A stretch of 6,819 nucleotides of DNA, taken from Syntrophomonas sp. (GTDB lineage: Bacteria > Bacillota > Syntrophomonadia > Syntrophomonadales > Syntrophomonadaceae). Shown piece by piece: positions 1-3,930 of the stretch (its first letter is position 1; each line of letters opens with the position of its first letter). The stretch covers positions 1 through 6,819 of the forward strand of contig JAQVXF010000060.1 of NCBI GenBank assembly GCA_028709355.1, written 5' to 3'. The position numbers and the translations under genes were made by a program. Below the pieces are notes generated by a model. That model had not been told where the DNA came from, ran no database searches, and saw nothing but the letters and a program-made list of their open reading frames with translations.

Positions 1-54
1 TTCTATGCACCGATTGGTTGGTTTTTTCTCCCCATCGAAAATATTTGCTCAGAG

Positions 55-64
55 AGGGTGGTGA
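55..64 (+). promoter_or_regulatory. Shine-Dalgarno region deciding the trmL start
   Basis: AGGGTGGTGA at 55-64 contains GGTGA, complementary to the 3' end of 16S rRNA, with 8 nt to GTG 73. The earlier GTG codons at 58 and 61 lie inside this element, which is why 73 is preferred. If instead AGAGAGG (51-57) is the binding site, GTG 61 is only 3 nt away, which is too close for efficient initiation. Confidence 0.5.
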
Positions 65-72
65 AACGAGTC

Positions 73-531
73 GTGCAGATAGTCCTGGTGGAACCGGAGA
101 TACCTCAGAATACCGGCAATATAGCCCGCACCTGCGCTCTGACGGACACCATCCTGAACCTGGTACAACCGTTGGGATTCTCGTTGGAGGACCGCTTCCT
201 GAAAAGGGCCGGATTGGATTATTGGGACAAGGTAGAAGTCAGGCTGTGGGAGAGTTTCGCGGCTTATTGCCAGGCCAACCCTAAACGCCGCTTGTACCTG
301 GCGACCACCCATGCCGGCTGCAGTTATCACCAGGTGCGTTACCAGCCCGAGGATGTGCTGGTGTTCGGGCAGGAGACCGGGGGGCTGCCACCGCCTATCC
401 TGGCGGCTTTTCCCGATGCCCAGATACGAATCCCTATGCTGGACCTGGGCCGGTCTCTCAACCTGTCCAATTCGGTGGCCATAATACTCTATGAAGCTTT
501 GCGGCAGCAGGGATTTGCCGGTCTAATATAA
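73..531 (+). CDS. trmL: tRNA (cytidine/uridine-34 2'-O)-methyltransferase TrmL (SPOUT/SpoU family)
   Basis: TrmL transfers a methyl group from S-adenosylmethionine to the 2'-hydroxyl of the wobble nucleotide (position 34) of certain leucine tRNAs; it is a cytosolic homodimer with a trefoil-knot fold. Family signatures are clear: IVLVEPEIPQNTGNIART at the N terminus (about residues 3-20), the cofactor-loop motif FGQETGGLP (98-106), and the knot-forming segment RSLNLSNSVAIILYEA (127-142). The length of 152 residues from GTG 73 matches the family (about 150-160). In-frame GTG codons at 58 and 61 would add five or four residues, but they sit almost on top of the purine-rich ribosome binding site; GTG 73 has GGTGA 8 nt upstream and gives the usual short N terminus MQIVLVEPEIP. 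The gene converges with the ferredoxin gene. No promoter is evident in the 57 bases before it. Function is confident, exact start less so. Confidence 0.93.
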   Translation: MQIVLVEPEIPQNTGNIARTCALTDTILNLVQPLGFSLEDRFLKRAGLDYWDKVEVRLWESFAAYCQANPKRRLYLATTHAGCSYHQVRYQPEDVLVFGQETGGLPPPILAAFPDAQIRIPMLDLGRSLNLSNSVAIILYEALRQQGFAGLI

Positions 532-561
532 AGAACAACTCCTGCCGGGTATCGGCAGGAG
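523..561 (-). terminator. Hairpin terminator between convergent trmL and ferredoxin genes
   Basis: CTCCTGCCG (539-547) and CGGCAGGAG (553-561) form a perfect 9-bp GC-rich stem with a 5-nt loop. Read on the minus strand, the stem is followed by TTGTTCTTTATAT, a T-rich tract typical of a Rho-independent terminator, so it best serves the ferredoxin transcript, whose stop codon is 36 nt upstream. On the plus strand it begins 7 nt after the trmL stop but lacks a good T-tract, so termination of trmL there would be weaker or only assisted. Confidence 0.8.
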
Positions 562-596
562 CGATGTAGACTGACTATGCGATTGGTGTTGAGGAG

Positions 597-773
597 CTAT
601 TCATCCATGGGCTGGGGAGCCTCAGTCGGGCAGATGTCCAGGCAGGAACCGCAGTCGGTACACAGGTCGGGATTGATGACATATTTGTCCTCGCCCTCGC
701 TGATAGCTTCAACCGGGCATTCCTCTAAACAGAGCCCGCAGGCGATGCAATCATCGTTTATGAAATAGGCCAT
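597..773 (-). CDS. 2[4Fe-4S] ferredoxin, clostridial type
   Basis: This 58-residue protein is a small soluble electron carrier with two [4Fe-4S] clusters, serving low-potential redox enzymes in anaerobes. Both cluster motifs are intact: C9-x2-C12-x2-C15-x3-C19-P and C38-x2-C41-x2-C44-x3-C48-P, so all eight cysteine ligands are present. The two halves resemble each other, as expected from the ancient duplication of this family. The tail (EAPQPMDE) is acidic. The start is ATG 773: it has AAGGAGGC 8 nt upstream, and the protein begins MAYFINDDC as in this family. The reading frame stays open to 920, but that extension crosses the promoter and is not coding. The gene stands alone, divergent from thiN and convergent with trmL, with its own promoter and terminator. 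Its redox partner cannot be inferred from the neighbours. Confidence 0.95.
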   Translation of the reverse strand: MAYFINDDCIACGLCLEECPVEAISEGEDKYVINPDLCTDCGSCLDICPTEAPQPMDE

Positions 774-781
774 ATATTTCG

Positions 782-788
782 CCTCCTT
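782..788 (-). promoter_or_regulatory. Ribosome binding site of the ferredoxin gene
   Basis: AAGGAGG on the minus strand, 8 nt before ATG 773, is a near-perfect Shine-Dalgarno sequence. It fixes the 58-residue start rather than the longer open frame. Confidence 0.9.
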
Positions 789-810
789 TGCTAGTAATGA
801 CAACAATAGA

Positions 811-839
811 ATTATAGATAACACTTTTTTTTTTGTCAA
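811..839 (-). promoter_or_regulatory. Perfect consensus housekeeping (sigma-A/sigma-70) promoter of the ferredoxin gene
   Basis: On the minus strand, TTGACA (839-834) and TATAAT (816-811) are separated by exactly 17 nt. Both hexamers and the spacing match the consensus exactly. The upstream part of the spacer is a run of nine A residues. Transcription would start near 803, giving a leader of about 30 nt to ATG 773. This suggests strong constitutive expression. No operator-like repeat is visible around it. Confidence 0.9.
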
Positions 840-905
840 TTTACAAAAATAATTTCCCCGTCCGTCGCTCCCCGGACAGCTATTCATGCAACCCCCACCG
901 GCATT

Positions 906-916
906 TATGATATTAT
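906..916 (+). promoter_or_regulatory. Possible -10 region for thiN
   Basis: TATGATATTAT contains two overlapping -10-like hexamers (TATGAT at 906-911 and TATTAT at 911-916), about 40 nt before the thiN start. I could not find a matching -35; TTCATG at 883-888 is only a weak candidate at 17 nt. No thiamine-pyrophosphate riboswitch core is visible between the ferredoxin promoter and thiN. Confidence 0.3.
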
Positions 917-953
917 ACAAGCAGTGAAAAAATTCGCGGAAACGAGGCCGGCT

Positions 954-1586
954 ATGCGCTGTATATTATTTGCCAACGGCGAATACGGGGACTTGCCCGC
1001 TTATGATCATCTGATCGCCAATTCGGACACCATCCTGTGCGCCGATGGAGGCTCTAATTACGCTTTCGAGATGGGGATCCGACCGGACTGCATCATCGGC
1101 GACCTGGATTCAGTGCGTCCTGAAATCAGGAATTACTACACCGAGCAAGGGGTTCAATTCATCCAGCACCCGGCGCAAAAGGACTGGACTGACCTGCAGC
1201 TGGCCATGGACCTGGCCGTGGAGCGGGGGGTGGAACAGATGGTGGTGCTGGGGGCGTTGGGCAAACGGGTGGACCATACCCTGCACAACCTCTACGCCGG
1301 CATCAAACTGGTCCGGCAGGGAGTCAAGGTGAGTTATTATACCCCGGAATGCTGGGTCTACCTGATCCAAGACCAACTGGTCATCGAGGGTCAGGCTGGG
1401 GACCTGGTCTCGGTGATCGCCCTCACCGACCAGGTGGAGGGAGTCTCGGCCAGTGGATTTGAATACGCCCTTAAAGAATCGCGGCTGCTCAGTGATCAAC
1501 CCTACACCATCTCCAACGTTTTGGCCGGTCCTCGGGGTGTGATCAATTTACAGTCCGGCATCGTGGCGGTATTTCACTATTTTTAG
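954..1586 (+). CDS. thiN: Thiamine pyrophosphokinase (thiamine diphosphokinase)
   Basis: ThiN transfers a pyrophosphate group from ATP to thiamine to make thiamine pyrophosphate; it is cytosolic and acts in thiamine salvage. The 210-residue product carries the family motifs in order: ADGGSN (30-35) and GDLDS (49-53) for metal and nucleotide binding, KDWTDLQLA (76-84, the KDxTDLxxA motif), LGALGKRVDHTL (99-110), and a C-terminal thiamine-binding domain with SNVL (187-190). ATG 954 is preferred because GAGG lies 6 nt upstream and MRCILFANGE is the expected first beta strand; a GTG at 924 would add ten atypical residues without a good binding site. In Bacillus the gene usually follows rsgA and rpe; here it stands alone between a divergent ferredoxin gene and cdaA. 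No terminator with a T-tract follows it, so read-through into the cdaA leader is possible. Confidence 0.93.
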   Translation: MRCILFANGEYGDLPAYDHLIANSDTILCADGGSNYAFEMGIRPDCIIGDLDSVRPEIRNYYTEQGVQFIQHPAQKDWTDLQLAMDLAVERGVEQMVVLGALGKRVDHTLHNLYAGIKLVRQGVKVSYYTPECWVYLIQDQLVIEGQAGDLVSVIALTDQVEGVSASGFEYALKESRLLSDQPYTISNVLAGPRGVINLQSGIVAVFHYF

Positions 1587-1599
1587 GCTGCCGGCATTT

Positions 1600-1652
1600 G
1601 GCTGAGTCGGGATCGGACTTTCCCAGCGGCCCTAGGTAGGCCGTACTCGGCT
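1600..1652 (+). other. Possible three-way-junction RNA fold
   Basis: GGCTGAGT (1600-1607) can pair with ACTCGGCT (1645-1652; eight pairs including two G-U). The enclosed bases form two hairpins: GGGA/TCCC (1609-1612 with 1621-1624) and GCGGCC/GGCCGT (1626-1631 with 1639-1644, one G-U). The second hairpin ends directly against the closing stem and could stack on it. Immediately downstream, ATCTTCAGGG (1654-1663) pairs with CCCTCAAGAT (1678-1687), nine of ten positions. This was drawn by eye, without energy or covariation support. Confidence 0.3.
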
Positions 1653-1718
1653 GATCTTCAGGGTTAACAGGCAAGGGCCCTCAAGATGCCGGGATGATTC
1701 TGGTTTTGCCGGATAATG

Positions 1719-1766
1719 AGCCGGTTGTTCGTAGATATTGATAGCGGACCCATTTACCAACCGGCT
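1719..1766 (+). repeat. Perfect 9-bp inverted repeat in the cdaA leader
   Basis: AGCCGGTTG (1719-1727) and CAACCGGCT (1758-1766) are exact reverse complements separated by 30 nt. It may be an RNA stem or a protein-binding site; the sequence does not decide. There is no T-tract after it, so it is not a terminator. Confidence 0.55.
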
Positions 1767-1772
1767 GGGTGG

Positions 1773-1818
1773 GAGCCAACATGACTTAAAGAGGGTTCCT
1801 GGCTCGGGAACTCTAAGT
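1773..1818 (+). other. Hairpin with possible loop pseudoknot, 45 nt before cdaA
   Basis: AGGGTTCC (1792-1799) pairs with GGAACTCT (1807-1814; seven Watson-Crick pairs and one G-U), and ACTT (1784-1787) with AAGT (1815-1818) extends the stem beyond a 4-nt bulge. The loop holds TGGCTC (1800-1805), which is exactly complementary to GAGCCA at 1773-1778 just upstream, so a pseudoknot could form. No T-tract follows, so this is not a terminator. It lies upstream of the cdaA ribosome binding site. Role unknown. Confidence 0.4.
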
Positions 1819-1846
1819 AATAAACAATATTAACACACCTGTGACT

Positions 1847-1854
1847 AAAGGGGA
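1847..1854 (+). promoter_or_regulatory. Ribosome binding site for the TTG start of cdaA
   Basis: AAAGGGGA with 8 nt to TTG 1863. The in-frame TAG at 1860-1862 rules out any upstream start, so this site decides the unusual TTG initiation codon. Confidence 0.75.
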
Positions 1855-1862
1855 TTTAATAG

Positions 1863-2714
1863 TTGGACTTCACTCTCTTCAGCGGCGTATTCGCCAGTCC
1901 CTGGGATGTAATCCGCAGCCTGGTCGATATCGCCATCGTGGCCTACATATTTTACCGCCTGCTGAGTCTGATTCAGGGCAGCCGGGCTGAACAGCTGCTC
2001 AAAGGCGTCTTCGTGCTGCTCATATTTTCGGCAGCGGTCACCTTGCTGCAACTGGACCTGCTCAACTGGCTGCTGGATAAGGTATGGCTGGTGCTGGCCA
2101 TCGCTCTGCCCATCGTCTTCCAGCCGGAACTGCGCCGGATCCTGGAGCAACTGGGACAAGGCCGCTTCCTGAAGACATCCGCGGGCCGAACTTCTCCTGA
2201 CGCCAACCGGTTGATGGTCCGGGAGATAGCCACTGCGGTGAAAATGATGGCTCGGGACAAGGTCGGAGCATTGATAGTGCTGGTACGGGAGACGAATATC
2301 GATGAATATTTGGACAGCGGTACCAGGATGGACTCACTGGTCTCAGCCGGGCTGCTGATCAACGTCTTCGTACCCAACACTCCCCTTCATGATGGGGCCG
2401 TTGTGATTAAAGACGGGCGCATCCAAAGCGCGGCCTGTTTCCTCCCGCTTAGCAACAATCCCGCGGTGGACAGCAAGTTGGGTACCCGCCACCGGGCGGC
2501 CTTGGGGATCACCGAGGTTTCCGACGCCATCGCGGTGATAGTCTCAGAAGAGACCGGTGTCATATCGTTAGCCCGGGAAGGCCGGTTAATCAGGTATTTG
2601 GATGAAAAGACCCTGCAGGAGATCTTGGAGATGGAGCTGGTGGCACCTGCGGTGCAGCCAGAACGAGCCTGGAAGAGGAGGTTCGCCGATGGCCGACAAG
2701 ACGCTGAGAAATAA
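1863..2714 (+). CDS. cdaA: Diadenylate cyclase CdaA (c-di-AMP synthase, membrane-bound)
   Basis: CdaA joins two ATP molecules into cyclic di-AMP, a second messenger that controls potassium and osmolyte transport and cell-wall homeostasis. The 283-residue product has three hydrophobic N-terminal segments (about residues 17-37, 48-66 and 72-88) followed by FQPELRRILEQLGQGRF (86-102) and a cytosolic DisA_N/DAC domain. Both catalytic motifs are intact: DGA in NTPLHDGAVVI (residues 172-182) and RHR in GTRHRAALG (207-215). Length is close to the family's usual 270-285. The start is TTG 1863: AAAGGGGA lies 8 nt upstream, the preceding in-frame codon is TAG so nothing longer is possible, and MDFTLF leads properly into the first membrane segment. 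TTG may limit translation. The 3' end overlaps cdaR by 26 nt, which suggests translational coupling. A structured leader precedes it. Confidence 0.95.
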   Translation: MDFTLFSGVFASPWDVIRSLVDIAIVAYIFYRLLSLIQGSRAEQLLKGVFVLLIFSAAVTLLQLDLLNWLLDKVWLVLAIALPIVFQPELRRILEQLGQGRFLKTSAGRTSPDANRLMVREIATAVKMMARDKVGALIVLVRETNIDEYLDSGTRMDSLVSAGLLINVFVPNTPLHDGAVVIKDGRIQSAACFLPLSNNPAVDSKLGTRHRAALGITEVSDAIAVIVSEETGVISLAREGRLIRYLDEKTLQEILEMELVAPAVQPERAWKRRFADGRQDAEK

Positions 2715-3621
2715 GAATTGGCTGCGGGTGGCCTCTCTGCTTATGGCTTTGCTGCTATGGTTTTATGTAGTCAACCAGGGGAATGTAACCTCGTTGGGCA
2801 AGACCACCGCAGTGACCCTGCAATATCATAATGTGCCCGCCGGTCTTGATGTCAGCGGTCCGGACCGGGTGGAGGTGCGGATCTGGGGGGCATCCGGGGG
2901 GGCCAGCGAAATCAAGGCCTATGTCGACCTGACTGGTTACGATAAGGGAGTGCATCAGGTACCGGTAAACTTGGCCGACGTGGGGGGGGCGCTCTTCACT
3001 TCGGTGCAGCCCCGGCAGGTGGAGGTCAGCCTGGAGGCTTTGAGCGAGAGGGTGATGCCTATCAAACATGAGATCAGACAGCAACCCCAACCTGGCTATA
3101 ACGTCAACCAGACATTGCTCTCCCCAGACCGTTGCGTGATCAAGGGCGATGCTCAGGTCATATCCAGGGTGACCACCGTGGTGGCACCAGTAGAGCTGGG
3201 CGATGTGCTGGATATCGCCATGCTTACGCCCGCCCTGGAGGCCCGTGATGCCACCGGCAATACCATCACCCAGGGGATCCAGATAGTTCCAGCCGCTATC
3301 AATGTCTACGTAGTGGTGGAGAAGACCCAGCTCAACAAGAAGGTGAAGGTAGTGCCCCAGTTCACGGGGATCATCACTCCCGGTTACATAGCTGGGGAGA
3401 CCGTCATCGAACCCGCCCAGGTGAGCATTCTGGGAGATCAGGCCAAGGTGGAGAATCTCAGCGAGGTGGTTACAGAACCTATCGATATAACTGGACGGAC
3501 TGGGGACTTCAGCCAACTCGTGGACCTGGTCCAGCCGGAAGGGGTATCAATAGTACCAGATCGGGTCAAGGTGCTGGTCAAACTCTCTTCCCCCTCCACA
3601 GAGGAGGTTCAATTGCCTTGA
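2689..3621 (+). CDS. cdaR: CdaR (YbbR-domain regulator of diadenylate cyclase)
   Basis: CdaR is a membrane-anchored protein that binds and modulates CdaA in Firmicutes. The 310-residue product has a single N-terminal membrane anchor (about 11-29, rich in Leu, Ala and Trp) and then an extracytoplasmic region with three YbbR-type repeats, roughly 35-117, 121-211 and 216-300. Repeats two and three share the pattern GY....T...P..-[VI]-x-[IL]-x-G....[IV]..[VL]..V. Bacillus subtilis CdaR has four YbbR domains and is about 480 residues long, so this is a shorter form. ATG 2689 is chosen because AGAGGAGG lies 7 nt upstream, inside cdaA, and MADKTLRNKNWLR gives a basic cytoplasmic tip before the anchor; the frame is open further upstream but that part is arginine- and tryptophan-rich antisense-like coding of cdaA. 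The gene contains G runs of six, seven and eight bases (2885-2989). Confidence 0.92.
   Translation: MADKTLRNKNWLRVASLLMALLLWFYVVNQGNVTSLGKTTAVTLQYHNVPAGLDVSGPDRVEVRIWGASGGASEIKAYVDLTGYDKGVHQVPVNLADVGGALFTSVQPRQVEVSLEALSERVMPIKHEIRQQPQPGYNVNQTLLSPDRCVIKGDAQVISRVTTVVAPVELGDVLDIAMLTPALEARDATGNTITQGIQIVPAAINVYVVVEKTQLNKKVKVVPQFTGIITPGYIAGETVIEPAQVSILGDQAKVENLSEVVTEPIDITGRTGDFSQLVDLVQPEGVSIVPDRVKVLVKLSSPSTEEVQLP
2885..2989 (+). repeat. Cluster of poly-G tracts inside cdaR
   Basis: G6 at 2885-2890, G7 at 2896-2902 and G8 at 2982-2989 lie within 105 bases of the first YbbR repeat. They encode ordinary Trp-Gly, Gly-Gly-Ala and Val-Gly-Gly-Ala stretches, and the frame is intact. Such runs can slip in replication, transcription or sequencing. 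Confidence 0.8.
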
Positions 3622-3632
3622 TCCCACGCTAT

Positions 3633-3670
3633 GCGCCCAGCGCCTGCCCTGGCGCTGAGCGCTTTCTGTT
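3633..3670 (+). terminator. Probable intrinsic terminator after cdaR
   Basis: A stem of 11 pairs with one C-A mismatch (3633-3644 with 3651-3662, core AGCGCC/GGCGCT, 6-nt loop TGCCCT) begins 11 nt after the cdaR stop and is followed by TTTCTGTT. The T-tract is short and interrupted, so termination may be partial, leaving some read-through into glmM. Confidence 0.55.
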
Positions 3671-3830
3671 GGTCAGAATGGACTACCCTAAAAGCGGATT
3701 TCAGGGTAGACTATGTTGTGGAGATGAAGGCCGGTTGCAGGGAGGGGATTTCCCCGTAAAAGCAGGGCAAGACCCACTCGGCTGGTGGAGCGGTAAGACA
3801 TAAGCATCAAATAATTAGATTTAGAAACAG

Positions 3831-3922
3831 ACTGATCAGTGATCCGCCTGCGGATGCATCCAGACCCGGCGGGAGTTAAGATCAGCCAGCGGGTACTGAT
3901 CCTCGAAATTGACTGGTGGAGG
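3831..3922 (+). promoter_or_regulatory. Repeated GATCAG/CTGATC elements before glmM
   Basis: ACTGATCAGT (3831-3840) is a perfect palindrome. ACTGATC at 3895-3901 can pair with GATCAGT at 3834-3840, while its CTGATC (3896-3901) can pair instead with GATCAG at 3880-3885. The next bases, CCTC (3901-3904), are complementary to GAGG (3919-3922) in the glmM ribosome binding site, a weak 4-bp helix. The two longer pairings are mutually exclusive. Whether this acts as RNA, as an operator, or not at all is unknown. Confidence 0.3.
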
Positions 3923-3923
3923 T
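3918..3923 (+). promoter_or_regulatory. Ribosome binding site deciding the glmM start
   Basis: GGAGGT with 7 nt to GTG 3931. The GTG at 3916 overlaps this site and ATG 3937 is 13 nt away, so GTG 3931 is the best start. Confidence 0.85.
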
Positions 3924-3930
3924 AATTAAG

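Larger units (their letters stand above)
1587..1862 (+). other. Non-coding region between thiN and cdaA (likely cdaA leader)
   Basis: These 276 bases hold no credible open reading frame on either strand. I see five possible stems (listed separately where strongest), five copies of GCCGG, and no convincing promoter: GATAAT at 1712-1717 lacks a -35, and TTGATA at 1738-1743 lacks a -10. None of the stems is followed by a T-tract, so no standard terminator is evident. The conserved core of the c-di-AMP (ydaO) riboswitch was not recognised. cdaA has the ribosome binding site AAAGGGGA at 1847-1854. Confidence 0.7.
3622..3930 (+). other. Non-coding region between cdaR and glmM (likely glmM leader)
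   Basis: About 310 bases lie between the cdaR stop and the glmM start. After the terminator-like hairpin come CTACCCT/AGGGTAG (3683-3689 with 3703-3709), GGGG/CCCC (3744-3747 with 3752-3755), an AT-rich stretch (3800-3830) and ATCCG/CGGAT (3842-3846 with 3851-3855). A 61-codon frame from TTG 3618 runs through the hairpins and resembles nothing I know, so I do not call it a gene. No clear promoter was found, although the AT-rich stretch is the likeliest place for one. Confidence 0.6.

Noticed and set aside
774..920. 49-residue N-terminal extension of the ferredoxin
   Set aside because: It would cross the perfect promoter and ribosome binding site, and ATG 773 gives the usual ferredoxin length.
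774..953. TPP riboswitch controlling thiN
   Set aside because: No CTGAGA or CTGATCTGG-type core occurs between the ferredoxin and thiN starts, and the interval is filled by the ferredoxin promoter and a short leader.
1587..1862. c-di-AMP (ydaO) riboswitch or T-box ahead of cdaA
   Set aside because: I found neither the conserved ydaO segments nor the T-box sequence GGGTGGNACCGCG; no standard terminator hairpin follows.
2755..3516. 253-codon open frame on the minus strand inside cdaR
   Set aside because: It is a shadow of cdaR, with no plausible ribosome binding site seen and no recognisable protein features.
1645..3784. ACTCGGCTG occurring in both intergenic leaders (1645-1653 and 3776-3784) as a shared regulatory word
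   Set aside because: A shared 9-mer between two regions of about 300 bases is expected by chance fairly often, and the flanking sequence does not match convincingly.
3776..3793. Segment resembling a tRNA D-arm (ACTCGGCTGGTGGAGCGG)
   Set aside because: It looks like a D-stem and loop, but no matching acceptor stem, anticodon arm or T-arm with a TTCGA-type loop can be placed downstream, so it is chance or at most an unrecognisable relic.
3618..3803. 61-codon open frame starting at TTG 3618, with GAGGAGG 10 nt upstream
   Set aside because: The binding-site-like bases encode the Glu-Glu-Val end of CdaR, the frame runs through the terminator-like hairpin, and the protein has no recognisable feature. 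A small gene cannot be fully excluded.
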